From positions 1 to 64,000 of the forward strand of contig CAXHUL010000257.1 of the NCBI GenBank assembly GCA_964019695.1: a stretch of 64,000 nucleotides of DNA. Direction: 5' to 3'. This document shows, piece by piece, positions 10,475 to 21,440 of this stretch (position 1 is the stretch's first letter; each line of letters starts with the position of its first letter). This DNA comes from Loripinus fragilis (lineage: Eukaryota; Mollusca; Bivalvia; Lucinida; Lucinidae). The position numbers and the translations under genes were made by a program. The notes under the pieces were generated by a model, which saw nothing but the letters and a program-made list of their open reading frames with translations, made no database searches and was not told the origin of the DNA.

Positions 10475-10972
10475 TATATTGTTTTTTTATATAACGAATG
10501 TAAAATTTTTTACTATTACTTAAACGAATGACTAATATAAAGCTTAAATGAAGTTGAATGATTGCTGTTGCACTTGGTTTTCTTTTTGTTAGTCTTACCA
10601 GTGATCGAGCTAATTTACCTTACTGGACACACCCATGCCTAATAGACATACAACATATCTACATGTATCTCTAAAAACATCAAGAAGAATACATTGCATT
10701 GTTGGCGAATTTCCTAAAAAAGTACATTTAGCTATAGCACTACTTCAGTTTAGCTTCATGTAGCATTAAAAGGGATGCCTATTGTTTGTTAATCACACGC
10801 AAACGTGTACGAAAATCGCCTTATTAACCAACAATAATGCACAGTCCATGATCAAACTGATGCAATCCAACACTCAAATAAATGTACTCTATCATAAGTG
10901 GGAAGAAAGATCCTAAATATCTTCTATACTGACAGCAATCACCATTCATCTCTACCAATTATATCTAGTTTT
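10475..10972. other. Non-coding interior of the outer element
   Basis: AT-rich sequence between the left motif cluster and the nested element. No gene is seen. Confidence 0.45.
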
Positions 10973-10981
10973 TACTTCAAA
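10973..10981. repeat. Left 9-bp target duplication (TACTTCAAA)
   Basis: TACTTCAAA here and TATTTCAAA at 12,368-12,376 match at 8 of 9 bases and directly abut the inverted ends. Nine bases is the duplication length typical of Mutator-like elements. Confidence 0.6.
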
Positions 10982-12367
10982 GGAAGTGGCTACAGGTACT
11001 GGCCCGTATCCCTAGACTACGATTCTAGAGGTACGGTCCCGTATCTCTAGACTGCGAGTCTAGGGATATGGGCCCGTACCTGTAGACAGTCCACTGAGGA
11101 TTGGCTAGGGGTACGGCTCTAAAATTTCAATTACAAACATGTATATGTTTTAACTTATTTTACCGTTTAAGATATCTAATACTACAAAAATTCTAGTTGC
11201 AAATTCACATCTATTTCGGTCGCCATGTAGGACCAGGGAAAACTGGTAAAATACTAGACTTATTTCACTGCTAGATCACTAATGATTGGAATGCAACTCG
11301 AGAAAACCTGTCTTCGTCACGTGGGTTCCGACAAAGTGAGATTCAAACCAGTCTGCTCAGCTATAGAGACTAGCTAGAAAATCGAAAACTCGCTCGTAGC
11401 AAGTCTAGATATGATACTTTCCTATAAGTGAATAACAAAGTCGCTGATCAGACTGCACGGATGCGCAGGCTGGTCTGCACCTTTGTTGTAGACAGGTTTT
11501 CTCACGTTGAGGCCCAATTGCTGGTAACAATGGCTTATATAGCTTCATACGTGCACGTTTGCAAGGAAACGGGCTAAAATTTAAACAGAAATATATTGTT
11601 TCTCTCTTTCCATTTCTTCTTGCTTTAAACTTATATTTTCCGTGATTTCTCTGTACCTTATGTCAGCGTTGAATGACTTGTTTGGCATCTGACGTTGAGC
11701 TGTCTTGTTAATGACAATTGATCGTGATGATCAAGTGAAAAACTCTCTGCATTTGGCAGAAAAAAAATGTAAATTTGTCACCCTATATGGACGTTGAGCC
11801 ATTTTGTTCAGATGACTTAGAATGTTTATGGATTGGATATTTAATTGATGGATGCCCAGCTATTAAGTGTGCCGTGGCGCAAGAAAACCTGTCGTTCAAA
11901 TATAAACGTGCGGTGCCCATTTAATCACGGTAAATTTGTGTTTGTATAAAAGAAGACATTAGTTGTGTGTTCACTGTAGACAAGCAATTAGGGGGCGCTA
12001 AAAAGAAAATAATTAATTGGGTTTCGCAGTTTATCCACATTTGTTCACAAGGGACATCCGACAATGATTGTATATCATATACCCTTTCAATTCATCGCTG
12101 GCTCCCTTTCCACTGTCAAAGATGGCGACCAAACAGATGTGAATTTGCAACACAAGTTTTTGTTGGATTAGATATCTCAAATGGTAAAATAACTTTTAAC
12201 AAATATAGCTGAAATTTTAGAGCCGTACCCCTAGCCATTAGTAGCTTATCCTCAGTGGACTGTCTACAGGTACGGGCCCCTAACCCTAGACCCATAGTCT
12301 AGAGATACGGGACCGTACCTCTAGACTCGTATTCTAGGGATACGGGCCCGTACCTGTAGCCACTTCC
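10982..12367. mobile_element. 1,386-bp non-autonomous element with ~245-bp inverted ends (Mutator-like layout)
   Basis: The left arm (10,982-11,226) starts GGAAGTGGCTACAGGTAC and is matched in inverse by the right arm (12,122-12,367), ending CCTGTAGCCACTTCC. Each arm contains 20-30-bp palindromic subunits built on GTACGGGCCCGTAT and CCTAGAC...TCTAG. The interior (about 900 bp) has no transposase frame. Part of it (11,325-11,520) is a separate dispersed repeat. Long inverted ends plus a 9-bp flanking duplication fit the Mutator superfamily, but without a transposase this is an inference from layout. The 81-codon frame at 11,967 has no recognisable domain. Confidence 0.75.
11325..11520 (-). repeat. 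Dispersed repeat (ACTAGCTAGAAAAT...GATCAGACTGCAC family), inverted copy
   Basis: This block matches 22,735-22,915 in reverse complement. Shared words include AGACTAGCTAGAAAAT, GTGAATAACAAAG, GATGCGCAGGCTGGTCTG and ACAGGTTTTCTC. Shorter scraps with the GATCAG/GCGCAG words are seen at 31,140, 31,570, 31,805, 35,490, 36,150, 36,335, 36,730, 59,820 and 60,390. Confidence 0.6.
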
Positions 12368-12439
12368 TATTTCAAATCATTTTTTTCATAATTGACACTT
12401 ATATTTTCTACCATATGTCAATTTAGCATAAAACATAAG

Positions 12440-12497
12440 TGTCGGTGAACTGTCTTCAAAAACCATACCGGTGAATTGTCTTGTCGGTGAACTGTCT
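12440..12497. repeat. Right subterminal motif cluster (TGTCGGTGAACTGTCT)
   Basis: Three copies at about 12,440, 12,468 and 12,482 are the reverse complement of the left cluster at 10,388-10,470. The two clusters face each other. Confidence 0.6.
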
Positions 12498-12519
12498 TGT
12501 TCCCTTAGGTCGCACCTAC

Positions 12520-13585
12520 AAACCTGTTTACATTGAAAGTCGCGTATGTGTAGTCAAGGGTGTTGTTAAGTGTAGTTTTGAGTACTTATGTGTAGTCCGT
12601 CATGATACGCGCCGTCGACAATCGACATAATGTAGGGGTTGGAGAGGGGACAATTAAAAAAAAATAGCTGAAGAGTACTTTAGATCAGCTACCCCTGGTC
12701 AACCCCTCACCCCCCCCCCCCTCCCCCCCGCCCCCCCCCCCCCCTAAAAAAAAAAAACAAAGTCCAACACTAAGAAAAAATTGGGCATAGGTTCCATACG
12801 TCAAATGCATCATGTGGTCCATAGAGCCCATGTGCCAGTGTGGTGTGACTCTCTACCTAGCTTTGGGATTTAAGCTACATTTTTATTTGTTTGATTTATA
12901 ATACTGGAAAGTAGAACATTTATATGACATGTTGTATCATTTTTACGATCAGGTCAGGTAAATTAGTTTGTAAATAACATACACCCTACACCTGCGTCGG
13001 TAAAAAATAGGTCGCGAAAACCCATTACCATGACAATATGCAATCAAATGCTACTAAAATTAAGTGTTATTCCTGAAAATGAAATCAATGACAAAGCCTA
13101 TTGTTATACCTGAGCAGCTTTAGGGTTAATTGGCTCTATTGTACTTTCAAAGATAGATGAGAATCGTTGTAAACAAACAGAGGCGAGTTTACCTTGATTT
13201 TGGGCGTGCAGGTAGTCTCAGTTTACAGTTAGTTATATTGAACCTACCACAGATTACTGCATATGCGCGTGACAGAAAATAGTCATGCTTTACCTATTTA
13301 TAAGAAAAATAGAATTGCCTTATTACTATGCATCTTTGAAACAACAATAACTTGCTAATATATATACAGCGTGACTAATCTGCTTGCTTGTTTACAGTGC
13401 TTACTTACAATCACAATCATGCGGTTACGGATCATTGCAGACATAAAATCAAAAAGAATGAAAATTTCAAGCTAAAAATCGGGACTTTCTCTTGTGCGTA
13501 GTTCTGTAATAGTGATCCGTAGTGCGTATTTTGGAGCTGTAGTGACAGTGCCATTCCTAACAGCCTCGCTGTTGGGTTAACTCTT
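12520..13585. other. Non-coding interval with a poly-C tract
   Basis: A C-run with few interruptions spans 12,709-12,744 and is followed by an A-run. The rest is unremarkable AT-rich DNA. I see no gene. Confidence 0.5.
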
Positions 13586-13587
13586 TA

Positions 13588-13650
13588 GCGACATGGTTAG
13601 AGTGGTCGACTGTCACGCAGGAGTTCTGGGTTCGAATCCTGGCGGACCCA
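13588..13650 (+). repeat. tRNA-like SINE head or tRNA pseudogene
   Basis: An A-box-like TGGTTAGAGTGG (13,594-13,605) and a perfect B box GGTTCGAATCC (13,629-13,639) are present. The T arm pairs (CTGGG with CCTGG). The 3' acceptor strand CGGACCC plus discriminator A is plausible. However only 15 bases lie between the D-arm and T-arm positions, where about 23 are needed, so no anticodon arm can form. It is a polymerase III promoter-bearing SINE head or a tRNA pseudogene, not a working tRNA. Confidence 0.6.
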
Positions 13651-13775
13651 AAGATTTTCCCCTTGGAATTACTTCAGAGCCCAAAAGCGTAGAAAATACG
13701 CATAAAATGTAGGAGTAACCAGGTCTGCACCTCTCACATTAAATTTTGGTATCTGCAAAATTCTTCACATTAGTC

Positions 13776-13792
13776 CATAGCTCCAGATAAGG
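13776..13792. repeat. Left copy of a 17-bp inverted repeat bounding a 6-kb region
   Basis: CATAGCTCCAGATAAGG here is the exact reverse complement of 19,716-19,732. Just inside each copy is a related word, ATTGCGTATTTACGC on the left and the inverse of ATTGGGTATTTACCC on the right. This suggests decayed terminal inverted repeats of one large element. Confidence 0.45.
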
Positions 13793-13799
13793 CTGCGTA

Positions 13800-15010
13800 T
13801 TGCGTATTTACGCAATTTCGTGGACCTGAAAACGCAATTAAATTAATTTCTGTGCGTACAAAAACGCAATAAAAATCCATGATACTCAATTCCGAACATT
13901 TTCGTAGCGTATGACGCTATTGTATTCTGTTTGCGATTGTTGTTTTTCGCATCACAAGCTGTTGTTGGGTACAAATTTATACATGGCGTCGCGCTGAATC
14001 TAGTTTATTAAATTGTAAACCAGTCCAGGAACATCCTTATCGCTGTTTAGCTATACCAAATATTTACACGATTACGACATTTGTCTCGCTTTACAATAAC
14101 AATGGCGGAACGTGGGCGAAAAAAGCCCCATTGTCGCACAGGAAGTCCGCTAGTATCTAGATGAGGTATCGTCAGGTCTCGCGAGAATGAAAAAAAGCCC
14201 CAGAGAAATTGAATGATAACATATCGTAACTAACTCTTATACCGCGTTGGTGGTTCGAAGAATCAAAGATGACATGATAGATACGTTGGATTTTCGAAGT
14301 AAGTTGGAAATAGCGATCTCAGATATACTAATATTGCCAGTGTGCTTTCCGAAAGTGAAACCGAAAGTAAACAAAAAATCAGGAGAAACAAGGTCCGGTT
14401 TCATTGCTTATTTGCTTTCAAATGGATACCCAATACAAAAACTTTAAATATCCACTCTAACTGGATAGGAGGAGGGAATGCTGTACGGGATTTCACAATA
14501 AAGTTCCCCCAAGTGTAACAAAATAGGCAAATTTTCAAACTAGTTATAATGGTTAATCATTATGATTTCTTTAAAGAATGGTGTTTGATGCACCTAATCC
14601 TAAAAAATCTCCCAGTATCATTTTGTCTTTTCAAAATTATAGACCAGAATGTATAGCCATGTGTTCAAACTTTAGAATTTAATAAAAAATATGTTATATG
14701 GCCAGTGTCATAGCACATTATCTTTCTGTTATGAAAATATGAGCCCAAACACTAGCTATTATGATGGCAAATATTCTCCAGTAAGAAATTTTCCTGTATT
14801 TTGCAAAAAAAAAAAAAAAAAAATTCTTTACATTTTGGTTGTCTATTTAACATCCTACTTACTTTGGTTTTCTCTGAAAATGTGATTTCACCAAGCAGTA
14901 AATTGTTTTCTATTTTAAAATGACAATGTGCAAAGGGGAAACGACCAAACATTTCTTGTTTGCTGATATTTATGTTCTTAACCCTGTAATACAGCTTTTA
15001 ATTTTCTACT
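13800..15010. other. Non-coding interval with two short dispersed blocks
   Basis: Positions 14,157-14,189 are 33 bases identical in inverse to 58,548-58,580, containing TCTCGCGAGA. Positions 14,487-14,512 (GGATTTCACAATAAAGTTCC) are inverse to 18,309-18,333. A 66-codon frame at 14,247-14,447 begins near the first block but has no domain I recognise. An 18-base A-run lies at 14,804-14,822. Confidence 0.45.
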
Positions 15011-15015
15011 TTTTT

Positions 15016-17740
15016 CGTTGCGGACACTACCGAAATTAAAGTTTATCACTTATATTATTTTGTTTGCTTTTACCAGAGTTGGGTATATTTTACATCTCTT
15101 TCTTTCATACAGACAGACATTTTTATGTAATTTCAATTTGAAATACTTCTTGAACAAGTCCGTGTAAAAATATGTCATATATGTGGTAATTAATAACATA
15201 TAGACTCTGAATATGGAAATATCCAACATAAATATTAAGTGGTGTATGAGTATTTTGGTCAGCCATAGTTAGTGACAAGACAGTATCTAGGAATAATATC
15301 GATATCAATGTTACTTGCTGTGTTGTACCTTTCAAAATTGAATTACACCACGGTTAAAAATCGTTGCGGACACTACATAAATTCTACATGTAATATAAAA
15401 GATGGTGATTACATCTTTGTCAAAAAATAGACTGAAAGGAGGTCTTGACTATTTAAACTGATTTGTATAACTATAACGATGATAACAGAAAAAATATGCC
15501 ACAGTGCTAACTTCTCGTGTTATTTAGAATATACTCTGTCGTACTTTACCCTTTGAGCAGAAATGATGAACTATTAATGAAAATACATTGTTTGTATTCA
15601 ATTCACTACATCTGTCTATAGTATTGCTCATTTAAATATCATTTGCTTTATTTAGTCTTAAAGTTGCGGACACTACCAGGTCATTTTTTATATACCCTGA
15701 CTTGCTAAATGTCAGAAGCATGGAAAAATTCTATCAAGGTTAATAAAGCAATACTGGTTAACTGAATGAATGAATTTATTGAACTTTTATAACATAACAA
15801 AGATATGAGCCGTGTCATGGAAAACATAGGCATAGGTGAGCTACTGAGTAACCCCGTAGCTGATCAGTGTCTAAAATTTTTTGCCCTATATATAAAGAGT
15901 ATAATCACTCTTATTCTTAAATAGATACAATTTCAAGCGTCTAGCAATCAACAGCCTGGTTTGTGTTGTATCTGGTAAAAGAATATCACATCAGATTCAC
16001 AAGACGTGGCTCATTTAAAACAATCAATATTCAAAATTCGTGGAACAAAATTTTCAGAACAAATCCTGATGAAGACCTAACGAAACCCTTGCATAGTGAT
16101 GTTTTCGTAACGTTTGAATTTGTGTTTAAGACTTGATGGTTATCCCAAAACAATGACGTCTTTGTTTGATGTTCAAACTGTGTTTAAAAATATATCAAAA
16201 AATATAAATCTGCAGTGAACTCGTTTTAAAAACGTGTCCTAGTGATTCCTGAATGTGACCGAGAACTTCTTTACACAAGACGTGTGTTTCACTCCAAAAG
16301 CGTTACAAATTGAAGACGTCAAACACGTTTGCATTTAGTTTTCAAAATGTTTTTGAGATATCCTGCAGGCGTCAGTTTTGCTGATAAACGTCTGAAATAC
16401 GTGTCTCAGACGTCTTCGTCCCCAAAACTTACAAAAGACGTCTTCGTCACCAAAACGTATGGTTCACTGGGTTGTGTTATTTGGTATACCTGAATCTGAT
16501 TTTTATACTAACTATAGAATTATTGTTACAGTTCAAAAAAACCTATTGGATAGTAAACGGTTTGAGCATTGAGGATGGAATCTCTCTCTCACACACACAC
16601 ACGCACGCGCGCACAATACATTTAGAGTAGAAAAGTTATATGGTTTGAAAACAACTCATGTTTTTATTGATTTTCACCGGATATAATTTCAAAATGTGCA
16701 CCATTATGTTCAAAGGGAAACAGATTCGTATAAGTCGCATGACTTTTTTCTGAATTCCATCATGATTATATTGTAAAATGTATATTTGTATATTACTGTA
16801 AATGGAAATATGAATAAATATGTTAAAACAAAAAATTGAATCTATTGCTTATATTTACATTTTGTTATAAATATATAAAAACTTTTCAAAAACATATTTA
16901 AAAACATTTTTTTTTCAATCAAACACCACAGCACAATCATTTTTGTGTGCTCAATAGCCTTTTAATGTTGTAGAAATCTTTAGGTTAGGCTATTAAAAAA
17001 TTCTGAAGATTCTACAGTTACAGAAAAAAATCGCCATTTTCAAGAAAATTAAAAATTACAAATTTTGAGCCATGAACTTTAGCAGCGATTGTCAAAAACT
17101 ATTTTGATCCATTACTTTGACTCCCTTTGCAAAGATATGCAAGTAGTACCTGGGTATTGGTGTAAAAAAATACAGCTAAAGAAATGATACTTTACTCTCT
17201 AAAAAAACTGTAGTGTCCACAACGTTTTTTGAAATCATTGATACTATAATAAAATGAGTAACAAAAGACAAGAAGAAGATGTATGTTTTATAGTTTTATG
17301 ATACATGTTAAAAACTATACTAAAAATGCATATAAAGTGCCATTTTGCAGTTGACCAAATCACACCAGGTACATAATCCTAACATTCGGTTATGTATCTA
17401 TAAAAGGTATTCCTGTTCTCCCTCTATTTTTCTTACTTTTTGAAATTAGCTGGCAAAAAGCAATTGCACTTAACAAATGCTGAAACATATTCTAAAATAC
17501 TTAAAATGAATTTTATAGCTGTTTTTCAATTCCTTTAGACTATCGTTGCGGACCCTACAGTCCGTTGCGGACCCTACATTGGGACACTTTCTGTCCCTAT
17601 TGTCTAATTTGTAGACATAAATGTCCAATATTTTGGCTGAAGTTTTGTGATAGGGGTCTGTTTCCACAACAAAACCATAGGCTCCTTCAATACATGGAAG
17701 CCAGAATCAGGCAGACTTTTGCGAGCGTTGCGGACTCTAC
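15016..17740. repeat. Dispersed 15-bp motif CGTTGCGGACACTAC, seven copies
   Basis: Plus-strand copies lie at 15,016, 15,362, 15,662 (first base changed), 17,544, 17,563 and 17,726; the last three have ACCCTAC or ACTCTAC endings. One minus-strand copy is at 17,210-17,224. The sequence between them is unique AT-rich DNA with no gene. Repeated short motifs like this occur in the subterminal parts of some DNA transposons as transposase-binding sites. No transposase is visible here. Confidence 0.6.
15780..17200. other. Non-coding interval within the motif-bearing region
   Basis: It includes several AGACGTC/AACGTTT-type words between 16,080 and 16,460 and a mixed (TC)n(AC)n(GC)n tract at 16,585-16,613. 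No gene is seen. Confidence 0.45.
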
Positions 17741-18308
17741 GCCAATTTTCGTAAATAGTTAACCTGAAATTGAAAAGGTTGAAAAATGATAATAGCATGT
17801 CGATTTGTCTTAACTGTTGTTTATTTAACATGATGTATATTTTTGGTGTTTTTTACAGTAATTTGAGTGCATTTTAATGATACCAATGTATATATACTAA
17901 TCTTTTTATATGTGATATGCTAAAGATTTTATAACGCATAACGAACCACGATGTTTGATTAAAATGGCGTAAAATTGTTATTTTTCGATCAAATCACATG
18001 CGGTAAAAAGTATTCAAAAGATTAGGAAAATATGCTTCAAAGGCAGATTTTGAAATTAAAATCTTATCTGTATTTTTGCAGCTGCCTATCAATAAAAAAA
18101 AGCATTTTTTCAATGTTACACCATAATGCGAGTTATTGGCTACTTTTTGGTGCAATATTTGCTTAGCTAGAAAATTTCACGTGTATATGCATGCCATATA
18201 TCATTTTTTCGGGTAAACATATGTCTTACAAGCAAAAGTAAACTATATTCTCTGTAAAATGGCTTGTTAATAACACAGAATTTCCTGCATAACAGAGGCA
18301 TTTTATCA

Positions 18309-19523
18309 GGGGGAACTTTATTGTGAAACTCCCGTGTAGGAAGAAAACCAACTATCTTCCATATGCTCATGTGTCGGTTCAGAGAGATGAGTGGGAAGCT
18401 AGAGTTTGTCTCCATTGAAAAGGACTTCAAGTACAGTAAGGATCTAATGGGACTTATTAAGGAGAAAGGGAAGATAGATGTTGAAGAGTTCAAGAACACC
18501 AAGACTGATCAAGTGGAGAACATTAGAGAGATACTAGGGCAGATAGATGAAAATGAAACAGTTGCTTTCACTGACGGCTCAGCTTTAGGGAATCCTGGAC
18601 CTACTGGAGCGCCGGTGCTGTGGTATATTTGAAAGGCTACAATTCTTCCCCTATATTACTGAAGAAAGGAGTGAGTCCCCTGAGTAATAATTACACAGGG
18701 GAATTAGTTGGAATACTGATTGCACTAGAATTTATGGTTAGTCTGGATGATCAGATACAGCTTAGGGACAGAAAAATCCATTTTTCACCGACTGTCAGCC
18801 TGCCATAATAGCAGCCTTCAATAGCAGTATACCAAGTGGAAAAGTAGACATTATCCTGCAAATTAAAGAATGTGTAACAAAATTGTCAGACAGAGGTAAT
18901 ATTTTATTAGTGCATTGGGTCCCTGGTCATAGAGATATAGAAGGAAATGAGTTGCAGACCAGCAAGCAACGGAGGCAGCGAATGAAATGGTGGGAGCAGA
19001 CCCCGAAGACTTCCCTATCACAATGGATAAAAAAGAAGCAGTAGCAGAGATTAAAAAGAATGTAAAAGAGAAATGGCAAAGAAAGTTTGAACTATCAGAG
19101 AAGGTGGATCAAGTACAGGAAGTGTTTTCGGAGGTAGGGAGTAGGAACTGTTTTGGGGAGAAAGATCGGCATAGTTTTGCCATGTTGAATCAACTGTTGT
19201 CTGGACACACCCTTCTGAACCAACATAGAGCAAGAATAGATAACAGTGTTTCAGAAATGTGTCCTGTTTGCTCGGTTAGGGAGGATCCAGATCATTTTCT
19301 GTTTGACTGCAAGGCTTATGAAGAGGAGAGAAGCATATTAGTAGAGAAGGTTGAGTCCATCATTAACAGTGAAGGTTTGAACTCTGTGGGTGTCATCAAT
19401 TTGAAGGTGCTAAATGGAAATATTGACGGTTTGAGCAGTCAGGGAAAAAATGAAATATTAGGTGCACTTTTGCAGTACATTAAGTGCACTAATAGCGGGA
19501 CTAATAGGTTCATCCAAAATTAA
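18309..19523 (+). pseudogene. Decayed LINE 3' end: RNase H domain plus C-terminal Cys/His finger
   Basis: Three reading frames joined by small shifts give the end of a non-LTR retrotransposon polyprotein. RNase H motifs appear in order. TDGSALGNPGPTGA holds the first Asp, GELVGILIALEF the Glu, FTDCQPAIIA the second Asp, and VHWVPGHRDIEGNEL the His/Asn region. After a charged linker a CPVC...DPDHFLFDC finger appears (about 19,261-19,311), as in RNase H-bearing LINEs of the I/Jockey side of the family. Frame breaks lie near 18,611, 18,770 and 18,953. No endonuclease or reverse transcriptase is present, so the copy is 5'-truncated as is usual for LINEs. The 178-codon frame at 18,987-19,523 is the longest surviving piece. 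It is dead; clade assignment is tentative. Confidence 0.8.
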
Positions 19524-19715
19524 TTGAAAACAGCTACGCATGCGCACAGTGTAACAAGAGTTTATGTACATCGTGTAATTTACCGAAGAGATCCGATTAT
19601 ACCTGGCGGCCATATGCAGCGAGATAATGCAAACAGATCAACAACAACACAACATAAAATTTGAAATACCCAATTAAGTCAAAAAGAGGTGGGTAAATAC
19701 CCAATTGCCTCCAAT
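19524..19715 (+). other. Probable 3' untranslated end of the LINE and non-coding DNA
   Basis: No poly-A tail or clear simple-repeat end can be recognised after the stop codon. The LINE boundary is not resolved. Confidence 0.35.
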
Positions 19716-19732
19716 CCTTATCTGGAGCTATG
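19716..19732. repeat. Right copy of the 17-bp inverted repeat
   Basis: CCTTATCTGGAGCTATG is the exact inverse of 13,776-13,792. See the left copy for context. Confidence 0.45.
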
Positions 19733-20116
19733 CAATACTATTTACAATTTCTCCAAAAAATTCACGCATCTCTGATAATGATCAGATTCTGATCGCCTGA
19801 GTATAGTCTACATAGAAAGAAAGAACAATGTTAGCCACGAAAACTAATGACAGGAAATTTACCAAACGTCCCGACACGATTATTCCAAACATCGACATGT
19901 TTTGGTCTGAAGAAATGCTTGTATGTTTAAAATACAATCATTATAGCTAAACTAACTGTACAAAACAGTTATAAAAGGGTTCGATCAAAATATTTTGTCA
20001 GTCTTTGGAAGCTTCGCTAGACTATTGGTATAATGGTCGGTTAAGACTGTTTATCCGACCACCGTGTATCATTAGTCTGGTACCCTGCCTCTCCGACTCT
20101 GTCTTAAGAGTCAGGC

Positions 20117-21010
20117 TTAAATCTGATGAAATAGAAAATCTTAATTTTATGCACATTTGTTTACCCCCTCTCCCTCCCACATGTCAGGATAGCAACTTCA
20201 TATGTATTACACGACCTTACATTCCCAGCACTGCCCATTTTAATGCCAGACAGCTTGAATAAGCTACAAGGGAATGAAACATCAGCCTCAATCACTTGTA
20301 GCTTATTTGCTGTCTGGCATTAAAATGGGCAGTGCTGGGAAAGGACAGTTCACAACCACATACAAGATATTGTATTACAAATCTCCTATTTGCTCACTCA
20401 CACTGATCAAGCTTATTTCATTGGGGGTGAAATTTTCTCAAATAGTGATGAATTTAAAGATTTTATCTGTATCTGTATCTGTCTGTATCTGTATCTGTAT
20501 CAGATACAGATACAGATTAATGCCAGACAGCTAATAAGCTACAAGGGAATGAAACATCAGCCTCAATCACTTGTAGCTTATTTGCTGTCTGGCATTAAAA
20601 TGGGCAGTGCTGGGAAAGGACAGTTCACAACCACATACAAGATATTGTATTACAAATCTCCTATTTGCTCACTCACACTGATCAAGCTTATTTCATTGGG
20701 GTGAAATTTTCTCAAATAGTGATGAATTTAAAGATTTTAAATATACATGGAGACCAGTAACTGAGGAATAGCCATTATTTCCAAGACAAAGTTTATTTAT
20801 GTAAATAAAACAGAGCTCTCACTAGGATTTTGTAAACAGGCGTCCCAGAGCTCTCTTTGCCAAAAAGTGGTAGTTCCACCCCCAGGGGGGATACTCTTAT
20901 TTTTTCTGTATATGTAGGCTCGGACCAAGGGTCTACAGTTCACCCCCAAAAAATATCAGGAATATCAAGCATCCCAAAAAAATATTTGAAATTTTAGCAA
21001 CCCACCCAAG
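20117..21010. repeat. Foldback repeat block, copy A, with an internal 277-bp duplication
   Basis: The block starts TTAAATCTGATGAAATAGAA. It carries long inverted arms built on CCCAGCACTGCCCATTTTAA, GCCAGACAGC and AGCTACAAG. A piece of about 225 bp (20,241-20,465) is repeated directly at 20,518-20,740. Between the two lies a (TATCTG)n tract that switches to its own inverse (20,465-20,515). The right part continues through a GGTAGTTCCACCCCCAGGGG word. The whole block recurs at 41,288-41,985 and, diverged, at 43,330-43,690. Confidence 0.75.
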
Positions 21011-21018
21011 TGAAAATA

Positions 21019-21205
21019 GAGCTGGGATCCCGACGGGATCCCGCCGGGATCCCACTGGGATACTAAATCCCGGTGGGATCCCGCCGGGATATTGAATCCC
21101 AGTGGGATCTCAACCGGGATTTTTCTGTAAACCTGGGATCCCACTGGGATATTGAATCCGAGTGGGATATTGAATCCCGGCGGGATATTAAATCCCAGCT
21201 GGGAT
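21019..21205. repeat. Degenerate array of GGGATCCC / ATCCCRNYGGGAT units
   Basis: About fifteen GGGAT or ATCCC half-units alternate as near-palindromes (for example ATCCCGCCGGGAT, ATCCCAGTGGGAT), partly spaced by ATTGA or ACTAA. A short relative is at 38,515-38,575. The overlapping open frames are products of the repeat. Confidence 0.75.
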
Positions 21206-21329
21206 AATGCAAAGCAGATCCGTGAGAAACATCTTTTGTCCGTGAGAAACATCTTTGGTCCGAATTCAAGAAGAATTTGTAGGGAGCTATTAAAAATGTA
21301 CATGTAAAATAAGAAAAAGATTAAAATAA

Positions 21330-21440
21330 ATGGGAAGTCATTTGGTGTTTTTTGTCTTATTTCGTTTGGACCCAGATCAAGCCCGACATAGTGCCGGCCC
21401 TGATCTTCGATACGCTGATGATATTTAAAAAAAAAAAAAA
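21330..21440. repeat. Dispersed repeat fragment ending in a 22-base A-run
   Basis: CTTATTTCGTTTGGACCCAG plus ATCAAGCCCGACA recurs at 22,226-22,262. Here it ends in an A-tract at about 21,427-21,449. Confidence 0.55.

Noticed and set aside
13588..13650. A functional tRNA gene
   Set aside because: The A and B boxes and T arm are good but eight bases are missing where the anticodon arm should be, so it cannot fold as a tRNA.
18363..18632. Host RNase H gene
   Set aside because: The motifs continue across three frames into a LINE-type C-terminal finger, so it is a dead retrotransposon.
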